DNA of 64,000 nucleotides from Agriotes lineatus (taxonomy: Eukaryota; Arthropoda; Insecta; Coleoptera; Elateridae): NCBI GenBank assembly GCA_940337035.1, contig CALNHX010007783.1:1-64000 (forward strand), written 5' to 3'. The first letter of the stretch is position 1; each line of letters begins with the position of its first letter. Made by a program: the position numbers and the translations under genes. The notes under the pieces are model-generated. The model did no database searches. It was given only the letters and a program-made list of their open reading frames with translations, and had not been told where the DNA came from. Below are positions 12,424-23,798 of this stretch, one piece after another.

Positions 12424-14286
12424 CAGGGTGATGCATAAATATAGTCATTCAATTTAAGGGTAGTTAGAGGATATCAAATAGAACAACTTGTATAATCAAC
12501 TATACGTCAAAAATTTATAATAATCTGACAAAAAATTAACACATTAATTGTTAAAACTCATTGACGGTCACTGGAATGAATTTCAGTGTATATTATCCAT
12601 TCACAAAACTCATGAACTGTCAGTGTCATTTTTTTAAAATATATGCTGAGTGTGCCTGGAAATTACAGTTTTTTGGGAATGTACTTGGGATCTAGTGATT
12701 TCTAGTAATATTTAAAGTTAAGGTTATGTTACATGTGTCAAAAGTCAAAACTATTTTCTTCTAGTTTTTCCTTTTTTCCCTTTCGAATAATAAAACCCTC
12801 TTTCGTTTCTGTTCCATTGCGATTGAAGTGTATGCACAAAAATTAAAGAAATTGGGAGATTATTTATTTTACCTGAAAGTGTGACGTAAGTCAAGTTTTT
12901 AAATTTCAAACATTTCATTGCTACCAAAATCAGCAAGCAGAAGTTCCAAAACAGAATTTAGAAAACAAGGTACCAACTTGACAGCGCTTTGACAGTTCAC
13001 AAGTTTTGTGAATAGATAGTAGTCATATTTATACCCATTGAGAGTCACGTGATAATCTAGTGACTTTACGTGTGTCGCCTCTTAAAAATGCAATTTTAAG
13101 GTAATAAATGATATTTCATTTTGTAGGTTATCATGACATCTGTCAATTTTTAAAACAAGGTTGCTACGAGTTTTTTTTCTCTTATACGAAATTAAATTGA
13201 TTTTACATGTTAAAGAAAACATAACGTGTAGTAAAACTTAAATATAATAAAGATACGTCGGCTGCTACTGAAACACCTGCTGCGTATAGCAAGTTTTAAG
13301 TAAATTTGCCAATTTCTGTTCATGAATATTCTGTTATAGAACCTATTGCTTGATTTTTGCCATTTCAAGCTTATTTCCTTGCACCATCTATTTCGGGAAG
13401 AAACTGAAGGTGAAAAATATCCTCCAAATTCTTCAACCCAGCGTTTCTTTCGGCTTTCCATGGTTACAAATTCTTTAGCTACATACCTACATTTTCCTGA
13501 TGGAGTTCTTGACTGCTTCGTCAACTTCCGTTTTTGCATTTTTCACTTCCTGGCTCATATTTTCGGTAAATAATGGGTGGCACTGTATCCCGTCTTCTTT
13601 AATTTATAAATTGTGCTCTCCGAGACATTTGTCGCAAGAAAATCACGGCGAACAACGTTGAAGGGTGAAACTGTTGGTTTACCATTATTAATATTGTCGT
13701 ACTCTTCATAAAAAAACGCATAACATTCAAATTAATTGTTGTGACTGCTCGTTATACAGCATGTCCGATGGTTTCTTTCTATTTTCAGTTTTCGGCTCAA
13801 CTATTTTAGCTTTAATTTAGGTTTTATTACCCTTATGTCAATAATTTATACGAAAAATATAATCTGACAGATCAGAAAAGTCAAATTTTAAAATTGCTTT
13901 TATTAATCGACATGCCTTTTTTCGAATTTCTTCCATTTCATCTATTTCACTAAATATGAACAGTGACAGATAAAAGTCACGTGACTCCGAATAGGTATAA
14001 TTTTGACTTAGTACATATAACTTGGCATAGTTCAGTAACCTTAGGCACTGGTGGTTGCGATAAGACTGAGTTTGGGTAAAATGCAAGAGCAAAAAACAGT
14101 TGTTTGGGTACTTCAATCACATATGGAAAGCTGTTAATGTACTCTTTTCGGATTTACCTAATAAAGGTTTTCGTTCGCCAGTAGTTATCAAAAGTTTACC
14201 GATTTCAAACCGAATTAGTTTTTAGTGCAATGTACTCCTACTGAGGTCAGCATTTAATGTAATGACCGTACTTATGAATCACCCTG
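12424..14286 (-). mobile_element. TA-flanked element with antisense transposase-like remnant
   Basis: The ends CAGGGTGATGCATAAATA and (inward) CAGGGTGATTCATAAGTA are inverted and flanked by TA. On the - strand at about 13720-13210 a conceptual product reads GKPTVSPFNVVRRDFLATNVSESTIYKLKKT, then a Lys/Arg-rich 109-residue open frame. The first part looks like the N-terminal helix-turn-helix of insect Tc1/IS630-type transposases (repeat-activation motif followed by ES-IYKLKK). No DDE core was found, so it is internally deleted. Confidence 0.55.
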
Positions 14287-14315
14287 TATATGGAATTTAA
14301 AGCTTTGGCACTGTA

Positions 14316-16326
14316 CAGGGTGGGCAAATTTCTATGTTTCCATAGGGAATCTCGATAATTATAGAAGATATGGAAAAATTGACCTCCCATATTCGATCTG
14401 TTTTTTTTTCGAGGAAAGCTTAATAGTGAAAACCAAAATGTGCTTCCGTCTTTTGTTTTCGAGTGGTAAACAAAAATTCGATTTTTCAATTTTTCTTTTG
14501 TGGCCATATCTCGCTTATTTATAAAAATAGAGAAATGTAATTTTTACGTTCTTTATGCACTTTTTTGATACGAATGCAGTGGCGTAGTCAATTTTTCAAA
14601 AATATTTTTGAAGTTTGAGTTACAGCATAAATTGTATTTTTCTATATGGAACCTATAGTTGTCTGGGGCATCATGGGAAAAAGGAATTTTTCCCATTCCA
14701 GTAATATATATCATAAATAATATACATACCAACATACAGTGTCCGTCACAAATGTTAACACATACGGATTTTTTTGTATTATCTATTTATCAGAACATTT
14801 TATTCCTGATAAAAGCCTCTACATTTTCTCAAACTCAAAATGCACTTGCTAAAATTTAAATATCTTTCGTATACGGGGGAAGTTCAAAAATATGAAAATG
14901 GTTCAAGAACAAAGTACCCTTATTTTTCAAAGTAGACAAAAATGTTATTTGAATGAATTGCTTAGAATTAAAAGTAGGTGTCAAATATGAAATCACAACT
15001 ACCTGCTCCAGAAAACAATTATCACCGGTTCCTCCTATTTTTCTTACCACCCTGTGTATTACCAAATAAGACACTTTAAAGTTAACGTACCAACGGATAT
15101 GATAAAGGTGTACTGTCGAACTTGAGGTTCCCTCACCTAACAACCAAGATATTATGTGATTCGAAAATAGTGTTAAAAAATCTCATTTTTGTGTCAAAAA
15201 ACAGGTAGGTATCTTAAAAAAATAATAACAAACGATGCAAACATCAATAACAATTCAAACCAATCAATTTTTAATAGAAATGTTATACTTAACAAATATT
15301 TGCAATTAAAATTTTTGTGTTTTTTTTTTAAATAAGGTGCTTTATTCTTGAGCCATTTTCAGATTTTCGAACCTCCTCGGTATACAAAACAGGATATTCA
15401 AAATGTTGCAAGTGCATTTGTAATTTGAGAAGATGCAGCGACTTTTATTAAGAATAAAATTGTTCAATGAGTGTATAATGAAACAATTTTCCATATGTAT
15501 CCAAATGTATTACGGAAACTGCATAATATTATAAGCAACAATCGAACGTGATTAATTCTGTCAATCAAACGGTGGTATTGTAACAACGCAAACCGGCGAA
15601 ATATTAAAAACTAGGTATGTTGAAAATTGTGAATTTTTGCTATAAAGTAGTGAAAATTAATAAATTGATACCATATGAAATATATCACTAAAATGGGAAA
15701 ATAGTAATTTGTATACCAAGGCACTAAAGTCTAGCTTATCAGGGCCAAGGCAAATAAGCCACATGAGGAATAAAAAGGAATTTCAGTGCCGAGGGGTACA
15801 TTATGTTTTTTTGAAATCGTGAAATCATGAAATTGCAACATTTTAACCAACTTTTGTAGGTTATGTTGACGTTTATCTGTCGCCCTGCCACCTACAAAAC
15901 ATCGTAAAACAATGGATTATTTCACTGCCAATTTCGATAATCATCACCGTCCATTTAAAAAAAATCCTCTTACAATTCCACAGCCAACTATGAGTTCCAT
16001 ATAAAAAAATGCAACTTTATGTTATAACTCGAATTTAGAAACTTTTTTGAAAAACTGACTACGCCACTGGGTTCTTATCAAAAAAGTGCTTGAGGAACGT
16101 AGAAATTGTATGTCCCTATTTTCATAAATAAGCGAGATATAGTCACAAAACGAAAAGTTGTAAAATCGAACTTTTGTTTATAACTCGAAAGCAAAAGACG
16201 ATAGCCAATTTTTGTATTCACCATTGAGCTTTTCTCGAAAAATGAGATCTAGGATGGGGGGTCCATTTTTTGCATTTCTGTAATTATCGGGATTTCCTAT
16301 GAAAAGATTGAAATTTGCCCACCCTG
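14316..16326. mobile_element. 2 kb TA-flanked foldback element with nested repeat
   Basis: Perfect ends CAGGGTGGGCAAATTTC and GAAATTTGCCCACCCTG, TA on each side. The arms stay homologous for several hundred bases: GGGAATCTCGATAATTA pairs with TAATTATCGGGATTTCC. Inside, 14866-14930 pairs with 15343-15398 (GGTTCAAGAACAAAG type arm against CTTTATTCTTGAGCC), marking a second nested foldback. Short ORFs here are by-products. Confidence 0.65.
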
Positions 16327-16391
16327 TACATACCCTAAGGAAACTCGAAATATTACCTACCTAGCAATGACTGACAGGAACAACTGATGTA

Positions 16392-17203
16392 CAGGGTGTT
16401 TCCTCAAATTTTGACAGCTTCTAGCAACTTTGTTATTCTAACTGCCGGTCTTATAAAGGCCACTAATCTGACGTTAACTTTAATTCGCTGTTAAAATAAA
16501 CAAAAGCGCATCAAAACGTCGGTGCTTATGACATTTTATTCATTAGTAAACACATTTTGATGCGCTTTTGTTTATTTTAACAGCGAATTAAAGTTAACGT
16601 CAGATTAGTTGCCTTTATAAGACTGGCTGTAGATAGAAAAAAATTGTTCAGATAAACTGTCACATCCAAACTGTCCGAATTTGCTACTTAAAGAAACAAT
16701 TGAGCATCGCGGGTGAACTTTTTGATTTATTATATACTTTTTTTCTTAATGGAACACCCTATATATTATCTGTTTAGCGCTTAAAATTCTCTTTTCAAAA
16801 ATATATAACTTGCCTATAATTACTTCATCCATTGTTGAAATATCCGCTATTAAAGAATCAAAATGTTACTAATTTACTATATATGAAATAAATCACAGTA
16901 ACCATTGAAATAATCAATCTTTAATAGCGGATATTTCAACAATGGATGAAGTAATTATAGGCAACTTATATATTTTTGAAAATAGAATTTTAAGCGCTAT
17001 CCAATAAACACATAATATATAGGGTGTTCCATTAAAAAAAAGTATACAATAAGTCAAAAAGTTCACTCATGATGTTCAATTGTTTATTTAAGTAGCAAAT
17101 TCGGACGGTTTGGATGATACCCTACAATTTTTATCTGAACAATTTTTATTTATCTGGAATAACAAAGTCGCTAGAAGCTGTCAAAATTTGAGGAAACACC
17201 CTG
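16392..17203. mobile_element. Multi-level foldback element, TA target
   Basis: The outer arms CAGGGTGTTTCCTCAAATTT / AAATTTGAGGAAACACCCTG are perfect. Nested inside are inverted pairs at about 16447-16515 with 16555-16622 (containing CAAAAGCGCATCAAAA) and 16698-16760 with 17023-17083 (AATGGAACACCCTATATAT). Flanked by TA. No coding capacity. Confidence 0.75.
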
Positions 17204-17229
17204 TACATCAGCTTTTAATGTCAAATAGT

Positions 17230-18020
17230 GACAAGTCTCAAATTTGATAGAGCTTCATTCATTATTTTTTATTTTCTGGAGTGTTTTGTGCCTGAAAATG
17301 AGTCTTGTGATATTGGAGCATAGAAGTAGCCTATAATCAAGTTTCTCATAAAAAAAGGCAACAATCCGAAAACAGTCCAGAAGCGAATGCTCCGTCATAT
17401 TTCACAATTAAATTTTGTTCAAAACAGTGTCATTGGGTACCGGAATCCATAAAAGCTATGCTTAGAACTGGAAGATCTGCAAAGCAGAAGCAACCAGTGT
17501 TGAAATGTGCAAGAACGTGGACGCCATTGTTCTTGAGGATCATCGTATGAAAGTCTCCATAATTGCTATTAGCATTTTGACAGTACTGTGCGATAAAGTT
17601 TCACCAAGATGGGTTCCCAGCCTATTGTCTCTTGAGCAAAAGTTGTGTACACAGTAAATTTTTCAAACCAGTTTGGAATTTTTAGAAGCTTATCCAAACC
17701 TTTCAATACGATTAGTAACTGGCGGTGAGACTTGGGTACATTGCTGAGATCCTGGGACAAAACTAAGAGTCCATGCAATGGGTTCATACAGGGTTTTCTC
17801 TCCCAAAGAAATCCCACACCCAATCTTCAGCTGGAAAACGCATGGCAACTATTTTTTTATTGAATATATGGCTAAAGGCTTACAATCAACATAGACTTAC
17901 GGCAATATTCCTAAAAAGCTGCGTCGAGTTATTGTCAAAAAAACATCACAATCTCACATTGCGATGTGCTCCTTCTTCATGATAATGCTCTTTCACCGTT
18001 CAGTTGGCGGATAGCACGAA
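17230..18020 (+). pseudogene. Dead mariner-type transposase
   Basis: Conceptual translation with many shifts and stops yields VSPRWVP, VTGGETWVH (catalytic region where mariners have ITGDETW), MQWVHTGFSLPKKSHTQSSAGKRMATIF, then KKLRRVIVKK and LLHDNA-like sequence. These correspond in order to the middle and C-terminal catalytic parts of mariner transposases. The first catalytic Asp is replaced by Gly in this reading. No intact termini were located. Confidence 0.7.
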
Positions 18021-18225
18021 CATTTTGTTGAATTTTGTAGTTGTTATCTGCAATTCTACTCTTTAATAGCCGACTTGGTTTTTTTGTCATGAGTGACGTA
18101 TAGTTTTGTGGTTTTAGAAAGCCACTTAAAATCACTTTGACACTAAACTTTTCACAAATAAATTAAATGTTTTATTATCCAGTGTTGCGATTTATAATAA
18201 TACAAATGACTTACATAAATTTATT

Positions 18226-18396
18226 TTTGTTGCAGGAACTGCCTCATTCCCTTCTTATCATCAAGTTTGCCATCCTGATGGAAGTATGCAAAGGAGTTGT
18301 TGGCCGAATCGGAAGGGAAGCCTAATGAAGATAATAACACACCAATAAATGTAAAACGTAATTACAATTTCTCTACCGTCAATCACTCTTTAAATT
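18226..18396 (+). other. Unassigned stretch upstream of the let-7 complex
   Basis: A splice-acceptor-like TTTTTGTTGCAG precedes 18238, and a second (TTTAAATTTTAG) ends at 18400. These could mark exons of the primary microRNA transcript. The intervening sequence has no recognisable protein product. Confidence 0.25.
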
Positions 18397-18460
18397 TTAG
18401 GGAAAAAAGGATTTAGCACTTGATACAGCTGCAGGTGATACTAAATCCTTGATTCCTTAT
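18397..18460 (+). ncRNA. Candidate hairpin just upstream of miR-100
   Basis: AAGGATTTAG (18407-18416) pairs perfectly with CTAAATCCTT (18441-18450). Inward of an ATA bulge, CACTTG pairs with CAGGTG to a 9-nt loop. Outward, GGAA pairs with TTCC after a 2-nt mismatch. The fold is about 60 nt, the size of a short insect pre-miRNA, and lies about 25 bp before the miR-100 hairpin on the same strand. I do not recognise it as a named microRNA; it may be a fortuitous fold. Confidence 0.35.
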
Positions 18461-18484
18461 CTCTTTCATAGGAAGTTACCTAAG

Positions 18485-18567
18485 CGTGGCGCTGGCAGGA
18501 ACCCGTAGATCCGAACTTGTGTAGCACCGATAGTCACAAGTTTGAATTTACCGGGACCTGCTGGTCG
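18485..18567 (+). ncRNA. mir-100: pre-miR-100
   Basis: The 5' arm carries the exact conserved miR-100 sequence (22 nt, 18500-18521, beginning AACCCGTAGATCC). The 3' arm (CACAAGTTTGAATTTACCGGG, 18534-18554) pairs with it through CACAAGTT/AACTTGTG and ACCGGG against CCCGT, and the base extends through GGCAGGA/ACCTGCTGG. miR-100 belongs to the miR-10/99/100 family and in insects is part of the ecdysone-linked let-7 complex. let-7 follows 114 bp after the mature end on the same strand, which supports a shared transcript. Confidence 0.97.
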
Positions 18568-18624
18568 ATACTGATCGTCAAGGCCGAAGCCAGCACAAAA
18601 ATGCCGGAAGATGAAGATGAACGG

Positions 18625-18710
18625 CGGTGTCTGGTTGAGGTAGTAGGTTGTATAGTAAGTATTACACCGTTTGGGAGTACTGTACAGCCTGCTAACTTTC
18701 CTAGACTCTT
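18625..18710 (+). ncRNA. let-7: pre-let-7
   Basis: The mature arm (18636-18656) is identical to the metazoan-conserved 21-nt let-7, including the seed GAGGTAG. The 3' arm at 18680-18702 starts CTGTACAGCCTGCTAACTTT, the typical let-7 star sequence, and pairs back across a loop of about 23 nt. let-7 controls late larval, pupal and adult transitions in insects. Its position between miR-100 and miR-125 on one strand is the ancestral order. Confidence 0.98.
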
Positions 18711-18719
18711 GTCGAATCC

Positions 18720-20420
18720 AGCATGGGGGACCCTGCGTAAGCGTGCTGAAAAATTCTTATCTCCGAACTTGCCGCACGGAAAAGATTAGCACCAAGGTCG
18801 CGGTTCTTCCTGGAAAAGCTTAAAGTAGACTAATGTGCTAATTTGACTCTTTCAATATGGAAATGGAAAGTAGGGAATTGCAAAATCTCCGATTTTTGCC
18901 ATTGCACTGTAGCCATTGTGGAATATTAATATCCAAGATTGCGCTTTTGTGTGGTTTTGCGTATCACTTGCTGATAACATAACTACTCACTGCTTGAGTC
19001 ATATGGTTGTTCGTGCTTTATCGATTATTCGTGTTGGGAAATTGTGTCATAACCATGAATGTTCCTTCTTTATTTTTAAAGTTCAAGAGCTGGCTGCACA
19101 TGTGCATCGTGATGACACTTATAGTGTAAAGGAGATTGATGCCTATATGCATTTTGTGCTATTTTGTTGCATTGTTGCTACCAGCCGGTAAATACATAGT
19201 TTAGTGTTAAGTCAAATATTGTATTGTTTGGAATCCTGTCATGGTTGATTTATTTGTAGTATTAATTTAGCCATATGTAGTATTATGCGTATATTAATAT
19301 TTTTCTGTATATATCTTACTTAAAAATAGTTTCCCTGCTTATATGTCAATTTTTTAAACAATATTGTAGGGAAAGGTACTGTTACTCGGTAGTAAAATGA
19401 AGAACAATTTGGATTGTCGTATATTTTTATATTTGCCATTAAGCCAAATAGAACCGAAATTCAAATGACTGCAATGAACAAAATTTAAGCGACAAGCAGT
19501 GTTTGCTCTAAAACGTAAGGAAATAGTTTTAATTCTATTATTTAAATATTTTAATTAAAATAAAAATAGATAGTAATTCGTTGGTAGACCTGGAAAAGAA
19601 TATTATAAAAATGTTGTCTTGTATCTGCATACGCAGCCGTGAAAGCAGCTAACCTAAACTGTTTTTCCTCGAATGCAAACGCTAATAGCGAACAGGAAAC
19701 TGCAATAAATGTTTTCCAGACTTCTTAGTTCTACGTTAATTTTTTGTTTGGTTTTCTCATTTTCTAATTTTACAAATATTTCTGTTAGAGCTGAATATTT
19801 TAGCGTTATTATTTATAACTTGCAGCTATCTGCAATGCGTGTTGCCTTCCCTCAAATGGAGAATCAAATCGTAGAATACTTTTATATGTTGTTGAAATTG
19901 TTATAAAAAAAGATAACGGCTGGTCATTTGAATTTGTCGTCCAATTAACTTTGGAATTGTTGAAGACATATCATGCATTACATCATATGGTTGTACACAT
20001 AATCTCATATTTAATTCAGTATTTTCTTCAAATATTACACAAATGCTTGGTGGTGAAAATTTATTAGTCTTATTATGCAACCAATAACTTAACGTAAAAA
20101 AATTGTTCGTTGTTATTGCTCCTAAAACAAATTACAAGAAGTAGTTACGTATTATAACAGTTAACAATGTACATGTAGACTACGCTGCGACGTACATAAA
20201 CGACGATCACAGCTAACTAGACCACAATTCAAATTAACACCTGTTATTGTTGCTCTTAATAGGGAATATTTCCAAAAAGTCTGAATATATCAGTCCTAAT
20301 ATGCATATTTTAAACTTGCAAATATTTTTTATCAATTCTCCCTTAACATAAAATTGTCAAATCTCCGGGATGATAATGTAAAGATGATTAGAACTGTCTG
20401 TATATAGTTTTGTGTTTGCT
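18720..20420. other. Non-coding gap between let-7 and miR-125; nothing recognised
   Basis: Sequence presumably inside the primary microRNA transcript. Short ORFs at 18916-19191 and 19709-19906 have no domain resemblance. No further microRNA hairpin that I recognise. Confidence 0.35.
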
Positions 20421-20432
20421 ATTCATACAGAG

Positions 20433-20830
20433 GGTCTAGGACGTTTCGCCGCCGCCGTTATTCCTCCGCCGGTTCGCCATGGCTGTTTTGCTGCCAGGCC
20501 GTTTCGCCACCGAGCCAGTTCGCCGCCAGAACAATTTCAATATTTGGAATAACATATAGATACACACATGATCATGACCTAACCTAACCTAACCTAACAT
20601 AACATAACCTAACCTAACCTAACTAACTCAGTAGTTATTTTCGAATTAGGTACATTAAGGAATTTGTTGTTTTGAAAATAATCTTAAATGTAGACATTAA
20701 CATTCTGTAAATTTAAAATCGTTAACCTTGGCGGCGAACTGGCCCGACGGCGAAACGGCCTGGCGGCGAAACAGCCTTGGCGAACCGGTGATGGCGAAAC
20801 GGCGGCGGCGAAACGTCCCATTCCGTCAAA
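20433..20830. mobile_element. GC-rich foldback element with CAGAG target duplication
   Basis: Arms beginning GGACGTTTCGCCGCCGCCGTT and returning inverted as CGGCGGCGGCGAAACGTCC flank an AT-rich centre. The 5 bp CAGAG occurs at 20428-20432 and 20831-20835, the expected duplication. The arms contain repeated GGCGAAAC / GTTTCGCC units and are far more GC-rich than the surrounding DNA. Confidence 0.65.
20576..20624 (-). repeat. (CCTAA)n interstitial telomere-type tract
   Basis: About nine CCTAA-like units, some as CATAA, which is the reverse complement of TTAGG. They lie at the centre of the GC-rich foldback element. Confidence 0.8.
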
Positions 20831-21604
20831 CAGAGTGATTTTTTAAAAACTTAATTGCAGCAGGCCTTGTATAGCCTGAATCAGTTGGCAGTATTGAAGT
20901 GTATTGTCAGTCTAATGTCAAATTCGAGATTTGTAGGTTAGGTTTTATGTCGGTCTGTGTCAAATGACAAACAAAACCTAACCTATAACACATCGAATTT
21001 GATGTAAAATACGTTTTTTTTCTATAATAACTGTCAGTGCTACAATGTTGGTAGATATGTGATTAAAATTTTTATACCTCGTGTTGGTAGAACTTTTTCA
21101 AAATTATGTGTAAATTTTGAATGTCAGTTTGTTAATTAAACTCTTGACAAATTTCTTTAATTTTGCAAACGTTCATTATGTTTATTTTCAAATATTGCAA
21201 GTTTAATAATTAATAAATTTGCAATATTTTACTATGCTGCTTGTTTTACCCACTATTATGACATATCTGTCAAAATGACAATTTTTTTAGTGGAAAAAAG
21301 AACTAAAAATCTATGTACCAACATTATTAAAACTAGGGACCCTGCAGGAATGCAACTTATCCCCTAGAAAGTTGACCTTGAAAGTTATAGAAAAAAAATT
21401 TACTTTAGACTGACAATGCACTTCAGTACTGCCAACTGATTCAGGCTATACAGGGCCTAGTGAAATTCAGTTTTTAAAAAATCACTCTGTACATTTCGTG
21501 CATTTTTACATAAAAGTTTGATTATTGTTGTTGCTGTTCCTATTAATACATTAATATTCCATAAAGCTCTTAATTTCAGTACCAGGCTATTCCGATTCTA
21601 TATA

Positions 21605-21827
21605 CAAATTGCGACAGGCAACTAGGACCATAGCAAAAGCAAGGGGACCTTACATGTGGCCGTAATTGTGTTTAACAAACTAACAATCAATGTACGGTAG
21701 CTGTAGGTCGTTAGGATCATTATAAATACAAGGTATATATTCGATTTTTAATTTTTTTAAATACAATTACGGCCACATCTAAGGTCGCCTTGCTTTTGCT
21801 ATGGTCCTAGTTACCTGCCGCAATCTG
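21605..21827. mobile_element. 223-bp foldback MITE, TA target
   Basis: The arms CAAATTGCGACAGGCAACTA and (inward from the right) CAGATTGCGGCAGGTAACTA are followed by about 50 more paired bases containing AGGACCATAGCAAAAGCAAG. TATA flanks both ends. It sits inside the let-7 to miR-125 gap. Confidence 0.75.
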
Positions 21828-21829
21828 TA

Positions 21830-22847
21830 TAACAAAACTAAAATATCTTCAGTTACTAAGTTGATATTTTACAATATTGAAATACAAAATTATATTCCTC
21901 AGTAACATTAAGCTTACCTCTGACTAAGTACACTTGTTTTCTGTTAAGAATTTAATATGTAGTCAGTTAGCGTATGTTCTTTTGTTCTTATTCGTTAAAT
22001 TTTTCTGCAAATTTTGATTTAAGTACAGTTTGGGGTATGTTACATCGTCGCTTTTAGACAACTGGACATCTCATTCAAGAATTACTGAATTGGTAATACT
22101 TAGTTGTTTATAACAATTGGAATCACAAGATTGATGTATTTTATATGTAATTTATGTCGTAAATGTAGATTAAATAATTTGCGTAATTAGATATTACATA
22201 ATAGCACCGGTGTAAGATATAAATGCAATGAAAGTTCGTTGCCTGCTCACTGATAATTAAATTCCTACTGTACTGATTGACAATAATCTCTATAAAAGCA
22301 TATTCGCATGTGCTGTTAATAACAACACACAGATTTTACCATGTACAACTAGTACAAAATATTTGTTAGCTAGTTGAACAGTAAACTTGCAACTTACTTT
22401 CGTATGTTCCCATATTTATGTTTTAACTACATTTCTATACTTTTGTCGTTGCTATTTTTCTAATAAAACGAACACAAGTCGTTTCACATTAAAAGAAAGT
22501 AGCGAAACGATTAGCATCGTCCATTTCCACAGTGATACTTGCATGTGGCTGTCAACTCAATGTGCCAGAACTTTCTTATAACATGGAACGACGTGTAAGG
22601 AATTGTTCTTATACAATGTCCTATGTAATTTACGATGTAATCGAGGCTTATTTGTTTACTATCGATTCAAAATGCTGTTCTATCAATTCATTTGAAATAT
22701 GGACAAATTATTGATATTTATATGTTTTTTCCATAAGCTACAGCAGCAGAAGGTTTTTCTAGTAAATATTTTAAGCATATCAAACTGACGTAGCTATAAA
22801 CTTGTATGAGACCCAAACAAAACAAGTGGAATATAACTGAGGCTTAA
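21830..22847. other. Nothing recognised upstream of miR-125
   Basis: AT-rich sequence. Two overlapping short ORFs (22387-22714) have no family resemblance. Confidence 0.3.
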
Positions 22848-22920
22848 TTTGCCTGTTCCCTGAGACCCTAACTTGTGATGTTATGAGAACTCTCACAAGC
22901 TAGAGACTCGGGTATTGGCG
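22848..22920 (+). ncRNA. mir-125: pre-miR-125
   Basis: The 5' arm at 22857-22878 is the conserved 22-nt miR-125 (TCCCTGAGACCCTAACTTGT...; lin-4 family seed CCCTGAG). The 3' arm at 22892-22915 (TCACAAGCTAGAGACTCGGG) pairs with it across a loop of about 12 nt. It is the last member of the let-7 complex. FANCL's start codon follows only 176 bp after the mature sequence on the same strand. Confidence 0.97.
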
Positions 22921-23054
22921 GATGGCATCACTGCTACCAATTTATAAGCACAAAGTGAGTGCAGAAGAACTTAGCTTTTAGGGTCATTGAATTTAGAGTT
23001 GTAGTAGTGTGTACTGTGTTAATGTGCAGTTTTTGCTTCAGGTAATTGCGAAAA

Positions 23055-23765
23055 ATGAGTCGATTAATCGATATGATGCTCAAGTACCCATCAGTATTGC
23101 CAGTCAATTCAGAGCAGACGGAGTTTGTTGGGTATCTGCCCGTTAATGTAAGTTTTATCAATACCTAACCTCAAAAAAATTTAAACTAGTTTTGCAGGGC
23201 ACTGATTACAAGGTGCATATCAAACGGGAAAACGAGAAACTAATTGTGGATGTAGGTGAGCAACTACAGCAGTTTAAACAGGAAATTTCGGATCTTACCC
23301 GTGGTGATAATATTGCCCAGTTATTGAACAGTTTGAAAACTATAATCGCATCGAAAACAACTCCGCGGGCTTGCGAAAATCTAACTGACGCATACAAGCA
23401 CGTGTTGTCAGAATATGTGGAGCTCAGGGAGTTCTACATTAGCATGTATAAGTGCAGCATTTTGCAAGATTTGTCGGAGATACAAATTTCACACATGGAT
23501 GGATGCAGTCGAATACACGACCTAGTGATACGATCCGACTTTGGTGAAAATGAAGTGTTTAAAGTAAGTCGACACAGTTTGCCAGAAAATAATGGGGAGC
23601 TCTTTCAACCGAATAATTCCCTGAAAGCTGTCTACGAACAATTTACTGCTGTTGTGGACAAATTGCAACCGTTTTTCAATGCTATGGATAGTTTGGATTC
23701 CAGCTGTTGGATATTAGACCCGGAAGTGCCTTCCAGAAAAGATTGCTATCGCAGAGTTGGGCTTG
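23055..23765 (+). CDS. FANCL: FANCL, coding exons 1-2 (ELF and most of the central domain)
   Basis: FANCL is the RING E3 ubiquitin ligase that, with UBE2T, mono-ubiquitinates FANCD2-FANCI in DNA interstrand crosslink repair. Exon 1 (23055-23147) encodes 31 residues starting MSRLIDMMLKYP. A 50-bp GT-AG intron (23148-23197, GTAAGT...TTTTGCAG) follows. Exon 2 (23198-23765) encodes residues 32-220, rich in the charged helices of the E2-like fold and URD/DRWD domain, and ends WILDPEVPSRKDCYRRVGL, which aligns with human WVLEPEKPPRSATARRIAL. The open frame runs 8 bp past the donor (GTAACT) to a stop, so splicing is required. The remaining exons are about 31.7 kb downstream; joining them restores frame and gives 365 residues, near the 375 of human FANCL. 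The ATG was chosen because it is the first in frame and opens directly into the conserved N-terminus. Confidence 0.92.
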
Positions 23766-23798
23766 GTAACTAATGTTTGATATTTTATCTGGACTATA

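Larger units (their letters stand above)
20428..21489. mobile_element. TA foldback MITE interrupted by a second insertion
   Basis: The right end reads outward AAAAAATCACTCTG before TA. The left end starts CAGAG after TA at 20426-20427 and resumes CAGAGTGATTTTTTAAAAAC at 20831, so it was split. The inner arms share CCTGAATCAGTTGGCAGTA with ACTGCCAACTGATTCAGG, and the core TAGGTTAGGTTTT...AAAACCTAACCTA. The same family occurs uninterrupted at 59295-59517. Confidence 0.7.
18397..22920 (+). ncRNA. let-7 complex primary transcript region (miR-100, let-7, miR-125)
   Basis: Three microRNA hairpins lie on the + strand in the conserved order. Mature miR-100 and let-7 are 114 bp apart; let-7 and miR-125 are 4.2 kb apart, much wider than in Drosophila, where all three fit in about 1 kb. 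The gap is partly filled by foldback elements at 20428-21489 and 21605-21827. Co-transcription is known for the complex in other insects and is inferred here. Neither transcript end is visible. Confidence 0.75.
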
